Source of the DNA: Dirofilaria immitis
Taxonomy: Eukaryota; Nematoda; Chromadorea; Rhabditida; Onchocercidae
Reading direction: 5' to 3'
DNA length: 64,000 nt
Assembly (NCBI GenBank): GCA_024305405.1
Contig: JAKNDB010000087.1
Span: forward strand, 3,908,501 to 3,972,500
A model generated the notes under the pieces. It was given only the letters and a program-made list of their open reading frames with translations, had not been told where the DNA came from and searched no databases. Shown in pieces: positions 38,901 to 51,700 of this stretch; within the stretch, counting starts at the first letter, position 1, and every line of letters starts with the position of its first letter. Made by a program: the position numbers and the translations under genes.

Positions 38901-39670
38901 ACATATGCGTGAAAAGACATATGTTTGATATCTTTTTTTAAGGTAGCTTTCGTCGTATGGCTGAAAGAAATTTTCCGAAAGCATTTTTCTTAACTTCTAT
39001 TGCTAGAAATAACATATTACATAGATTACTTGTGTGAATTACCGCAATTTTTATGTACCATCAATGGTAAACGAATGAAAGAAGTTTAGCTACAAGCCTG
39101 ATATTTAAACACATTTGAAAACTTTGCAAACATGTCTAAAATTATTAATGAAAAAGACTTACATCTAATGGTAAACAGTGAGTACATTTTTGACGTACGC
39201 CGTGATGACACATACGTGGATCCCTCTCTCGTATAATCATTCCATCTTGTTTTGCAAGATAATTATCTACTTCATCAACTTTTTCCTGGAAATAAAATAA
39301 AGTGGAGGTTATTAATACAAGAAAAATATTTCAATGAATCCTATGTCGCTAAATTTTACATTCTCTTAAATTCTATGAAAGTTTCTCTTACGTAGAAATA
39401 GGCAAGATAATTATGTTTTTTAGCATGAAGTGTTAATGTGTGGTGCTACAAAAACATAAATTCATGTGTCACAATTCTTCTTGAACGCATATTTATGTGC
39501 TTGAATTTTGTTTTTGCATAAACATTGAAGACAAAGATATAATTAGAAAACAATCACAACAGAATTCATATAGTACGAAACACATATAAGAAATTGAAGA
39601 AATCTACTCCACTCAGCGTAAATTCTTTTGTTTTGAAAAGACATACCATTAGTGACGCTTCAAGTACCAT
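35993..39670 (-). CDS. npl-4: NPL4 (NPLOC4) orthologue, p97/CDC-48 cofactor
   Basis: NPL4 pairs with UFD1 to recruit p97/CDC-48 to ubiquitinated substrates in ER-associated and nuclear degradation. Exons: 39670-39647, 39285-39163, 38960-38745, 38521-38342, 38251-38093, 38004-37878, 37431-37269, 37187-37017, 36682-36563, 36388-36268, 36105-35993. Seen in order: [16 protein letters not shown]; a zinc-finger region with [12 protein letters not shown] and [10 protein letters not shown]; the MPN-like core with [53 protein letters not shown] and SGYQVSNQC; and a C-terminal NZF finger [10 protein letters not shown] followed by [11 protein letters not shown]. The NZF binds ubiquitin. The N-terminal ubiquitin-like domain is not visible: the first exon codes only MVLEASLM after a TTTCAG acceptor. 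One-base breaks occur at 37307-37309, 38933-38939 and 38856-38861, all in homopolymers. Confidence 0.92.
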
Positions 39671-39696
39671 ACTTTAAATTTCACCTTTCTACAGTC

Positions 39697-39702
39697 CTGA
39701 AA
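39697..39702 (-). promoter_or_regulatory. probable trans-splice acceptor of npl-4
   Basis: TTTCAG on the minus strand, 26 bases upstream of the ATG at 39670. The exon it opens has an in-frame stop before that ATG, so no longer N-terminus enters through this exon as printed. Confidence 0.5.
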
Positions 39703-41528
39703 TTACAATATGTTGAGTATTCAATTAAAACGCGATTCTCATTGATATGGAGTTGACTAGTCGCGAATTCTCAAACTGAATAGACGTCACATAAGTATTA
39801 CGACAGTGATGCGACGGAAAGGGTCACTGCTACTAAAAGACCTTTTCAACCCTATAACCGTTGGGAGACTCGGGCATCCGCAAAGCACCAGCTTCGTGAG
39901 TTGTGTGTAAAATCGAGCGTGTTGTCAGCTTGTGTTAAATACCCGGCTTGTACCATTCAAGTTTCCTTCTTCTTAAAATAGGCTATTTGCACTTGTAAAT
40001 TAAGGCAGGAAAATGTTGATTTATAAGAGTGTTTCGAATTACGGATGATTCTTTCATTCTCGATGTCCTAATCCCATGACCTAAGTCACATTTGGAATGA
40101 TACGCACCTTAAGTGAAATTATTGGAACAGCATAATGGCTAAAGATAAATCAAATAAAAACCTTTTAAGGTGCCAGCTTTATATTTTCTGTTGCGTCAAA
40201 TAATTTGTCGAAGTTTCTCAATAACTACTGGAGAGAGGCAAGCTGAAATGCCATCGGATTAAGTGTCCCCAAAATTAAGAATTCGGGTATGAGAACACTC
40301 ATTTTCCCAATTTTGTATCGCATATGCTTGTTATGTGATAAATAGCTTCCACATGTGAGAATCAGAAATATGAAGTTCACCGATGAATCTACAAATCAAG
40401 CATATCACCGAACCTATCAAGGGTTTTCAAAAAAAATTTCGGGGCCCTATTTCATTAGCCGATATAGCGATAAAAATAATCGTACTAAGCTGAGAGTTCT
40501 GCTATGTTATGTGTTCTGGCTGCTCTATACTGGACTCGCATTTTATACAATGAAACATATTTTTGCATTATGTTAAAACACAGTGTACTTTTTTCCAAAA
40601 GAGAAATAGGCTACGAAACATGACAGAAGCAAAGAACGAATATAATGATGATGATAATGGAATAAACAGCAACAGAACAATTCAAGAGGAGCTGAGGAAA
40701 AGCTGAATAACATAAATCCTATTTGGATTTGTACTTTTTTTTCTCCTTTAGATCGGATATTAAATAAAAGGATTGAGGATGATAATAAAATCATACTCCT
40801 GTTTTCCTTTTTTTATCGCTAGTAATTTACTTGATATGCAACTGAATCATGACTATCGAATTAAATGAGTTGATTCTGTAATATAAATTCTTTTCAGAAC
40901 GTATGTACGTAGTAAGCATTTAATGGAAGCCAGATGGATCAAATATTTCGATGATTCCGATCTATGATAACAAATGTAAATATGACAGTATGCAACAACG
41001 ACTTATACTTAGCGATATGAAAAGAATTTCGATCAGATTATATGGCAGTATTTATGCACCATAAATTTTTCTACGTGTATTTCACATAGATAAAGCATTG
41101 CCAGGCAACAACTCACAAATCAACATTACTAGCAATTTCATCTACTATAACTAAAAACGAAATCAGAAAACGGTATCGCCATCTCCTTTTGGAGTTTAAC
41201 CCATATCGCACTGAAAAATTCAGAGTGAATAAGGAAATTAAAATTTGATACTTCCAACTTTTCCAAGTTCATTATTTTGTAATTATAATTTTAATGGCGA
41301 AACCACAGTAATTTCCTTTTCGATAGATTCTCCTTCTTGATATATTTGCAACTAGCTTCTAACAGCGATAATGAATCTTGGCCATAATTTTATGAACTTG
41401 CTGCCTAATCCGAAAATGCTTTGTCGAGAGTTGAAAATTTGCAGGCCTACACGCATATCCTTTTCCTAAATGATTCATTAAATGAATACAGAAAACACAG
41501 CAAAAATCACGTCACTCTCTTCTTTGAT
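39703..41528. other. intergenic region and probable npl-4 promoter
   Basis: A comparatively GC-rich patch at about 39780-39960 includes GACGTCAC (39783-39790), a CRE-like palindrome, and could be promoter sequence. A minus-strand string MPESPNGYRVEK near 39870-39910 loosely resembles the first strand of an NPL4 ubiquitin-like domain, but I could not connect it. A minus-strand tail near 41300-41370 (ESIEKEITVVSPLKL then stop) is coding-like but unlinked. Otherwise I see nothing. Confidence 0.4.
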
Positions 41529-44365
41529 TTAATTGATTGTGGTTTCTCGGGAAGCATCTGATTCATTTCTCTCCATCTCTTGCTCCTGGAAAGAGAGTCA
41601 GGTTTCAGAGCAAGAAATAATTGCTAACGAATATAAAACTGGACTTTCCATATATTATTACTAAGTTTTATATTTGCTACTATGTTACTGTCATTTTATT
41701 TTCCTTTCAGAACATCCGAAAATGGTTAATTAATCAAGAAACATTTTATTACCAATTCTTTCAATCATGCAATCAAAATTAATTTAAATATCATTATACA
41801 TCCCCAAATTTTCGTGATTTTTAAACAAAATTTTCTGGATAAAACATAGGATCGCAATCTTTTGTCGAGATACTCCTACTGAATGGGAATTCTTAAATAT
41901 GTTAAAAATTTAAAAAAAATCAAACAGAGATCAAGAAATGCATTCTTACATTATAAATTCTTATTTTAAGTATACTACCCATATAAATCCATTCCTCTAG
42001 TTTTATGAATTTCAAAAGAATCACCTGCTTGGAATTGGCATGCACTTGAGATAAACGAATTTTTTGTCTTGTTCGTGAGGCGATGCAATCCACTGATGGC
42101 GTAATTTGTACGGCCGACCAGCAACAATTAGGTAAAATTTCTCTCATTTCAGGTTCTAAAAAACGAAACCGTTGTCGAATTTAATGATGAATTGAATGGA
42201 TGTCCATCAGATATTTTGTTAGCATTTCTGAAAAACTGACAAATTCATATCCAAAAATTTTACTATCTGTCTGTTCTCCAAATTACAAATTCAAAAGATT
42301 AAAAAAATCCAAACCATTATTAGAACTGAAAGTGCTCTTCCATTATTAATGGTATAATAGCGCAGGATTATCATCGCAAAAGAAGTTAGATATGAACTAT
42401 ATGTAAAGAACTATATGCTAAACTTTATTCTAAATTTAGATAAAAATATATCAGAAATTTACGTTGATTTTTCAGAAGCAATTTGATGCATTGCTTCTTC
42501 CAAATTGTTAAAAACATGTGTTGGCAGATTTCTCAGCTTTTCTAACATATCATCGAATTTTACTTTCAGATCCAAAATCATTTCATTCTGCAATGAATGC
42601 AAATGATACGAATAAATTCATGTGCAAAGAAGTCTAATGCTATAAAAGCTTACAGTAGTTTCCACAGAATCTGATTTGCCAGTTTTAGAAACGCCAACTT
42701 CCGCAGAATACATGCTATCAAGTTTTGGACTTCGGAAATCAATGCTTTCGTCAAATCTAACGATTTTCATCTAAAAAATAATTTTATATGAAGTTCCATC
42801 TATCTATTTTTGCACCAATATCCATTTTCCAATTTTTTTGCTTATTTTTATAAAATTTAAACACTGTACAGAGTCAAAAAATTCAGGAAACTTTAGAAGA
42901 ACCAACTGGTGTTCTTCTTGATATTTTAATAGCTGAAGACGGTGTCACTAAAATAGATGCTGTATCAATATTCGTCGAAGTGATTGCTCCTAGAGAAAAC
43001 GAACGGGAAGGAAACGCCTCCAATGGCAAAGATTTAGCAAATTTCACAGCAGCTGTATCCAAAGGATTTACTCCATTCGGAAATAGTGAAGGCCTTTCAC
43101 GACCACGCTAAATGAAGGAAATATCAATTAATCAGAATGTTAGGTAAAATCTTAACAGAGTTAAAAGAAGAGCTAATTTCTGATCCCTTTGTGAAATTCG
43201 AGCATATAAGCGTCAATAATTTGTATAAAGCAATACACTATAAAGTCATTTAAAAAAGATAAAAATAACGCTAAGACAATTGAAAGTAATTTACGAAGAT
43301 AGAAGTTCTTCCGGAAATTGAATTCTGTGAACATCTGTTTAAAATACTTGTCAGTGCAGCATCATCACGTTCAAATATTTCATTGATTGGTTTTAAAGGT
43401 GTTTTTACAAAACGTGATTTCGATTTGCTTTTTGCACTTGAATGCTGAAGTCATTTTTCTTAGTGATCCACGCATGAACAACGGTAAAAAATAGATTAGT
43501 TACTGGATAATTAAAAATACCAAAAAGTCCAATTTTTTTCAGGGAAAGAAAAATTAGAAAATCCAAACTAAAATACTTGCATTACGAATAATTTCAGAAA
43601 TCGATTGCTGGCTATTAAACGTATCAACTATTTGATTGTTTCTTCTTGGCGAAATATGCTGTCGCTTTACAGACATTGTTGATCTCTTGCATGATCTAGT
43701 TTTAATAATTGATCCTTGGACCGTCTGCAAAATTCTAATATATGACTTTTTGAAAACAATCAAAACATAACGGAAATAAAGTATAATAGAAACAAATTTT
43801 ATTTTTATACCATCACCAAATTTTTTAAACTGCTTAATGTAAGATAATGCTGACCTTGACATTAAATTTCATAACGTGAGCTTCTGCAGAACAATTCGTC
43901 TTAATTTTCCGATTTTCCATTCTGAAAGATTGCTTGTATACTTTATATCGACACATTTACCAATTATCTCATTTCGTAATGAAATTCTGAACTATTTGAA
44001 ATGTCAAGTTTCCGTATGACTAAAATAATCCTAATGTTACAATTTGTGAGCTTGTACAACTTAATTTTTAGCACAGTCTTTGAGATTTTTCATCCAATAA
44101 ATATAATCAGTTGTAATCATTCATCATATGTAGTAGCGTCATAATTTCAATATGCAGAAACGTAAATGAACGATTTGAACTTATTTCATATGTTTATGAT
44201 AAACTTAAAAGTATTAGGTACAAAACTAATATCTGACATTAACTTACGCATATTTCGTACCAGCTTCGATCATTCTTCTCCGCTTCTCAGCAGCCGTCAG
44301 TTGTTTCGATATCCCACCGTCATTTATTTTACGCAGTATTGAAGTACGAAGCGTGCTAAAATTGA
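41529..44365 (-). CDS. unrecognised basic, Ser/Thr-rich multi-exon protein
   Basis: I do not recognise the family. Exons with good splice sites are 44365-44248 (TLRTSILRKINDGGISKQLT then AAEKRRRMIEAGTKYA), 43921-43811 (ENRKIKTNC and SALSYIKQFKKFGDG), 43724-43577 (IIKTRSCKRSTMSVKRQ), 43444-43348 (KSRFVKTPLKPINEIFERDD), 43107-42892 (RPSLFPNGVNPLDTAAVKFA), 42770-42654 (MKIVRFDESIDFRSPKLDS), 42587 to about 42463 (MLEKLRNLPTHVFNNLEEAM), 42155-42025 (EILPNCCWSAVQITPSVDCI) and 41585-41529 (EQEMERNESDASRETTIN, stop). Strongly basic composition and TP/SP motifs suggest a nuclear, possibly cell-cycle-regulated protein; that is inference. The exon at 42587 is followed in frame by TAA, but a GTAAAT donor overlaps it, and a one-base correction of the preceding A run would join it to the next exon. 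If not, the last two exons belong to a separate gene. Other one-base phase breaks occur near 43850 and 43348. The first exon is not located. Confidence 0.5.
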
Positions 44366-44854
44366 CTGAGGAATGAAATAACGCCAATAAGTTTTCTCAT
44401 TATTCTAATTAATTTCTTAATATTTAATGAAGGGCAGAATACATTTGGACATTTTTGATTGCTTCGAGTTAAAAAGTCCAATGTTAAAATATTTTTGTGC
44501 AAACTTTGATCTTTATTTCTATTAAAAAGCATGATTCTGTCAAAGACAAAAGATTGAACTCCACAAAAAGACAAATTATGTAAAATAGATATATATTTTT
44601 AGTGGGGATAAACAAATGCAAAAATTTTATCCTAATCCTTATAAAAACACAAATCTTCTGCTTTTAACCATGCTTTCGGGATTATACGAATTGTGAAGAA
44701 ACAATCTCTCAAAATTTTGAAAAAAAGTGCAAAAATTATCTGCAGAAATCAAAAAGGGCAGAACGAGAACCACTGAATCTACACGATATCTGTTCATAAA
44801 AGACGACGAGATAAATCCATTCGCATATTTCTTTCGAGTTTATTTTAAATCTAA

Positions 44855-44893
44855 TTTTAAATTTTAAATTTTTAAAATTTAAAATTTAAATCT
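44855..44893. repeat. AT-only palindromic tract
   Basis: Runs of AAATTTTAAATTTTT and its complement form a short inverted repeat made only of A and T. It could extrude a hairpin but is probably low-complexity sequence. Confidence 0.6.
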
Positions 44894-45071
44894 GTCTTAT
44901 TTTTAATGAAATTTACGCACTTCTGTTCATTATTTTTCAGCAGGACTCGCCCCATCTACGGCTTTGATATTATCGCGCAATATTTCCTATTTATATCTAT
45001 TCCACTCTCGGAAAAGTGTCTCTTCTGCAACTTTGTGGAAAGATTCAATTAAAAGTAATCGGTAGCAACCA

Positions 45072-45257
45072 TCAAAGATCAGCCTTTAAACGATGCAACG
45101 CAATATCCACCCATTTTCTCGGCAAACTTAAATACGCATGAAAATCTAAAGACACTGACGCTTTTTGCATGGCAAATTTGACTCCCATTCTTCCCGCCAT
45201 TGTATTCGAAAATTGAGCGACATTTAACGCTTGGAAAATGAAAAGTTCTAATCCCAT
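45072..45257 (-). CDS. coding-like exon, protein unknown
   Basis: An open frame with coding-like composition contains MAGRMGVKFAMQKASVSLDF (ATG at 45200) and ends HRLKADL plus stop. A donor-like G|GTTGCT directly follows the stop. It may be the first exon of the basic-protein gene at 41.5-44.4 kb, broken by a one-base error, or a small separate gene. No family is recognised. Confidence 0.3.
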   Translation of the reverse strand: MGLELFIFQALNVAQFSNTMAGRMGVKFAMQKASVSLDFHAYLSLPRKWVDIALHRLKADL

Positions 45258-45738
45258 TTATGAAATAAGTTAGCGTTATAATTTTCTCCTATGTGCGGAT
45301 TTTTGATTAAAGTATTACGTCATGTGCACTAGTTTACGTGTGAATCCTTTCGAACTATTTAGATGTTTGTAGATTATATACATTAATACGCAAATTGTTT
45401 TACACTTAAGCTTCCAGAAGTTTGAATATGTTATACATGCATAACACGAGTCAGCTTGGATGCTAATTCAGCATTCACTCGGAAAAAATCCACTGCTTCG
45501 AACATACTTATTAAAGTTTCAACGTTTATTGAATTTTACCCATTTCTGTCACATCTTTACAGATCGGTCTATCTATTAATGACATATTATAATATGTAGC
45601 GAATTTCAAAACTAAATCTATACCTCTTTTCTCAGTATGCATATTACACAATCATTATGTGAAAAGTTGTCATCAATGCCGTATTGTTTCGAATGTATTC
45701 CCTATTTATCAAAATTGGAATATAAACAAAAAAAAGAA

Positions 45739-48700
45739 TTAGTTGAAATCAAAAATCGAGCACAGTGTATGATGTTTGCTTGTTGTTTGACTTTTCAATG
45801 GATTCTTCAATATGTGTAAGATACCATTCATAGCAAATATGTCCATGTCCTGGATTTTAAATCGAATTTATCAATTAAGAATTTGAAGAGTGCGAAGTTA
45901 GATGTGCAATATTGCTGCATTACGAAGGAATTTAAAAATTTATTGTAAGCATTAGAAAGTTATTTGGAGTGATAGGAAAAAACCATATGGTCATGCAGAT
46001 TTCTCAACTAATAGTTTAAGATATATAACATATGAGACTTTTGATTCACTAACCTGTAAATCAGTGTGATCAAGTGTTGTCTTCTTGTCTGCTCTACGAT
46101 CGTAATAATATTCGCTTCTAAAATTTTCCAAAACTATAGGAACCTTTCCGTCACTCGTTCTTGCCCGGAAATTCTTCGAACACAGCAATCCTGTAAATGA
46201 AATAAGCATTAAGAAGAATGAAGCAGATTTAAGTGATCATTAAGAAATATAATTTACACTTTTAATGCTTACCCCTAAAAATATGCCTGCGTACGAAATC
46301 ATTCGCCAGCGTTTTATTCGTCTTAAGTGCTCGGATCTGATTATTCGATAATGCATCATTAGAAGGTAAAAAACGGTGTATGATCGTTTGTCGTCCAGAT
46401 CAACGTTACTGTCATTGAGTAACGAAGCGAATACGGAAAAGTCATCTCTACTATTTATCAGCTCTTTTAATGTATTCATACTCCTCGGTAAGGGCTATAA
46501 AATTAAGAAAAATTCTAAATTTTATGAAAATCTATTTCAACAAAATTTCGTAATTCCTATGAAGAATTTCGAAAAATTAGACATGAATAAATGAAACGGA
46601 AAAGCCAAAAAATGGTCAACGGAATTTCGTTAACTGATGGAAGAAAATCAAACAAAGGATTACGAATCTAATGGCTATTCTAAATCAAACTTCCAAAATA
46701 TCATATTATTTAGTTGGTAAAGGATCGTTAATATTTTTACTGATTCATGTGAAGAAAAATTTCAATCCTAAGCCAAAAATTTTAAGTAGTTCTGAAGCGC
46801 AATTATGACAATCTTTTCTAATTGATTTTCTGAAAAAAATTTCTTTTCCAAAAACACATACAGCATCAATAGAATAAACGGTTGTACTGCAGTACTTCAT
46901 AGGTGGCTTTATTGTATTTGAGCATCCGAAGATTGGCATCGGAGACTTCATCAATGAGGGAATCTGAATTTATAAAAAGATCTGTTAGACTGAAAAATCT
47001 TCAGTAGCTATTTATTTGATAACAGTGGAAAAACGTGAAATGTTGTTGATTTAACTGAAAATGTACTAATTTATGATTGCGAAACGGCTGAAAATTAGTG
47101 AGGAATTAATTAACCTTCGAACCGTATGCTGTTTCGATCAATTCATTTGTGATGTGTGAATCATTTATAACAATATGATTCATAACAAATGACTTTTCAT
47201 CTGTCAAATTCTGAAATTTGTAAAAATAAAGTGGAAAAATTGAATGGAGACATTTACATTTCAGAATGGAATCGCATAAAGATTCTAATAAAATCTCTTA
47301 TCTATTTAAAGAGCCGAAAAATGCAGAAGTTTTTATAATTAAAACTACGAAAAAGTAAGGAGATAGCATTGATTGAATAATTGCAATGAATGGAAGTAAA
47401 CTTAGTGAAATCATTTTGATTCGGTCACCAACACGAATGATATTGAAGCAAAAAAGAGTCAAAGTTTACATACCCGGAAAGAATTATCGGGTGGTATAAA
47501 TATGGCCACTGGCTCATCTTCGTAACCAATATTACGTTCAACAATATCCAGGAAATCTCGTTCAGGAAACATCAAAAGATTGTGCCAATCTATTGTAGCT
47601 ATAAACTTTAAAAGATAATAAAAATTCTTTATCTTTATGCAAAAATCAAATAAGTGATTAGGTTATATAAAATGAATGCCGCAATCATGAGATCTTCAAT
47701 AGAGCTATTTTGAAACTAACAATGGAATAAAAATCAAACCCAGATTTACCTTGTTCTGGAAGTATGATGTCATCGATGATATGAATAACGCCATTTGAAG
47801 CCACTCGATCAGTATTCAAGATCCGACTATTATCCAGACGAATTAATTCCGTGTTATTTGCATTTCGCTAAATGTCAATTATATAATCTTATCATATGGT
47901 ATTTTATTCACTATAATAAGTTGATTTATTACATATAAACTCAATTGCCAAATAATCTAAATGGAATCATAATCTCGACCAGCTTATAAAGGCGATGTTT
48001 GATACCAGTAATGGATTTTATTTCACCTTCTTTCAGTATTGAGGAGCATAACATGCCATCGTATATATGCTCTTTGATCAATTCTATAAAAACATCTTAA
48101 AATTACTTTCAAAAATTCGGTTTGAAAACTTATATAATATTAGGAATATTATGCTTTACCTTTCGCGCATCCTTTTTTTGACGTAATCGTATTGGAAACG
48201 GTGGAGATAATGATGCAAATGTTTCGTTATTAAAAACAAATACGGTGGAAATGAGGATATTTGATGCAAGACGTTCTCGAAGATCATCCGTTAACACTAG
48301 AAGTTTCATCCGTTTTTTCTTTAAATTTTATCTTCCAATTTTCCTATCTCATTTTCGTTTCATTTTATTTTTCTTTTTTAAATTAAAAGAAACCTTCAGA
48401 GAAAACTGTATATATCGAATTATTCTAACAGCAGCAGCAGCTCATCAAGCAATTTAGAAGCTTACAAGCACTGAAAGCAGAAAAGTCCGGATCACTTGTG
48501 ATAATGTCAAGAAGTGCTTGAGTTGTTGCCTGAGGTAACGGTGCGCTTAACAATTGCACTGTGCCATTTCTCCATTCCAAATCTTCATTGACTATTTTGA
48601 TGCAGTTCAGAAGAGGCTAAAATTTTGATTCGAATATTTAAGAAAAAGTGATGGGATAGAGAGGATGCTATATCAAAAAAATCTACAAGAAATTCTTGCT

Positions 48701-51700
48701 ACGGCTTTTTGAATTTTTTAATTCTTAATTTGGTATCTGAATGAATTTATAAAAAGATTCCTACAGAGATAATATTTCAAGAATTAAATCAAAATTTATG
48801 CTTGAATTGAATGAGATGAAATAAAACAAATACTCGGATAAAATGGATGCATTGAAAGAAATGTTTTCAAACTGCTTAATGAATTGACATTGGTAAAAGC
48901 ATTATTACTTTATTCCGATAAAGTGAATTATACCTACTTTGTCATCTAAATCTGTTCGTTCGGCATTTATCGATACAATAACAAAAGTTCCTGGTTTACG
49001 TGTTGGTAATTTTTGAGAATTCAACATTTCATAGCTACGGTATCGTTCTTCCAGGATATACTCATCCCAATTTCTATTAACAGTATCCTTCTACAAAATC
49101 AATACTTCATGGTGAAATGATAGGTATTCAAAGAGCTTCAAAAGAAAAATAGTATGAACACATAAATATTTATATCACTAAAAGTTTCATTGCAGCAAAT
49201 GCATAAAGATTCAAAAGAAAAGATAAAATATTTGTTGAGCAGCGGAATGAAAATGAATCGAAGAATTGTGAAAGTTTTAATTTAAGAAAAATAATGGAAA
49301 GCATCCTTTTCTTGCACATTATCCTCTTGGATATTTCTGGACAATAAAGGGTAAAGAAAAACGGAGAAATTTCGTAATTTAAAAGAATCTTCTTGTAATT
49401 TCTGCAATCTCGTCGAAATTTATGATTTTTTTCAAAACTTGGACTTTAACAGAAACAGATTTTCAATATAATTTTAAATTAAATACAAGCAAAAGTAGAG
49501 TTCCCAGTTTGCAAATTTATACCGCTGAGCAGGATTCATTGCTTGGTATCAGTAAAGTTGTAAATTTTGTGTCCTTCAATTCTAATGCTTTATGCAGGCA
49601 TTTTTTCCGTATAACAGTTCATCCAAATCTTTTGGAGCATTATCTGCAAAATATAATGGGGATTAAAGTTAATGGTCATGCAGCGAAATTGATCATACTA
49701 TATCTTATATGGAATCGAAAAATCAATAGGAAGATTAACATACAAGGAATGCATCCTTCCTCGATATCTGTTGTATAATATCCATCACAGCATTCAATGA
49801 TTCGCATCAATGTTTTATTACCATCATCTATAACACATCGCATTGCTCGCTTGTATGACGTACACACTGATTCAGAAGCTTCCCGTAATAATGATAATTT
49901 CTTCTCTCGCACACAAACATGTTGTCTGAATATAAGTTTTCAAAATGCTGAAATGGATTCTGTAATTATGTCATTTCCTTAAAAAATCTAAATTTTTTGT
50001 TTTCATTCTATCACAAATACCTCCTATATTAAACATTTCATTTATTAGCCGAATTGTAAATACTCTTATGCAAACTTCTATATTCTGAATCTATCGACGA
50101 TTGCCTCAAATCGGTCCATATCATTTGGTCTCCATTTCTTGATATTTGACTTCTAGCATTTTTTCACAATTTCCTTGGCACCGTAGAAGCTTAAACGTAC
50201 TCAATCTGTGATTAGCCATTTTGATCCGTTAGTTTTTCGGAAGTTAAAAGCATATCTGTTTTCGTTAGCTCTTGAAGTATGGTTTTTCTCAACTTAAGTA
50301 TGATATAAAAGATAAATAACATATATATATCTTATTGCTTCCGATATTTTATCTCGATTTATCAGGAAGCTTGATCTCTTCCCAGTTTGCTTTTTCTATT
50401 TTTACTGTATATATCTAACAATTTATCAACAGTATTTTCATCAAGCAAAATATAATTCGTTTTTGGAAAAGCTGAATGAAGTGTTCTTTCTCTCATTATT
50501 AACTCTTCCTATTTAGAATCTTCAATATAATTTGAAAATATATATATCAGAAAGGCTTTATTCAACTACATGAGCACAATTCAAAGGATTCATACTACTA
50601 ATGAATCCAGCTTTGATGATCAATGAATTTTGTCAAAGCATCCTTTCTAAGCTATCCCGCAATTTTCATGAATAACATATCCATCTGGAATTATCAATAT
50701 AACATAGTATACATTTCAGACATCGGTCGTAAGCATCAGAAGAATTTAAAATGAGCTTATATTACTATTCAATGCATCTCATTATTTCTGCATGTCAAAA
50801 ATTGTTTACTTTTTCCCTGTAACCATCACAAAAATATCAAGATTTTGATGGAAAGAACTTACCTGGCATCTTTGCTATCGGAATAAAGAACTATAGACAG
50901 ATTCTACACTAAGTTGCTACAACTATATGTCCTTTCGAAAGGAAAAATCCGAAAGTGGATTTGTTCAAGGTAGAGAAACAATGATTTCGAAGAATCCCAG
51001 GAATCGATGATTTCATTTCTTTATTATCCTGATTTTTTCCTTGTTTCCCAGAGCAGTATTATCTCATGGAAGTACGATCCCTGTACCATAAAATTGGAGA
51101 ACTTTTCGGAAGTGCTGTGAAATAAAAATATTGATGATTTTAGTTATAAATTAAATATACTGACTCAATTGTAAAAATTCCTTTATGAAAAATTGGTCGC
51201 CTTTTTCTAAATTCTGTGTTGAAGTTCATTTCATCTATGCGCCGTTCATCATCGTGCAAAAAGAAATCATCCGCTCTAATAATCCTTTGCCTTAAAGGAT
51301 AAGCAAATTAGCTTAAGAAGTGAAGGTAAATCAAATAGTATTATGTAATGAAAACAAATAGTCAGAAGCAATCTGCAAGAAAAATCAAAAAATATCTTTC
51401 TGATATTTTTGCGGTTTAATATTGTATCATTCAGAGTTTTAAATATAATGCTTTAAAAAGCAAACTACAATAACTTGGCTTATTCATATATAGGCATTCA
51501 TTGCTAATTTAAAAATTTAAAATTTTTATTTCTAGAGAGATTAAAATAAAAGATTAATCCAGTTAGGAGAGAAAAATATCTTAAAATTTATGGTACAAAT
51601 CTTTCGAATATCATTTACTAGCAATTATCATTTAATAATTATTTCTTATTCGAAAAGTGTAATCTAAGGAGCTACATACAATTGCTGGTAACTGTTGTAG

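Noticed and set aside
45637..45819. Plus-strand ORF of 60 codons containing cysteines
   Set aside because: Antisense to the last exon of the FAS1 gene (45849-45739), which carries the conserved DIFAMNGILHIL box and fits the splice phase.
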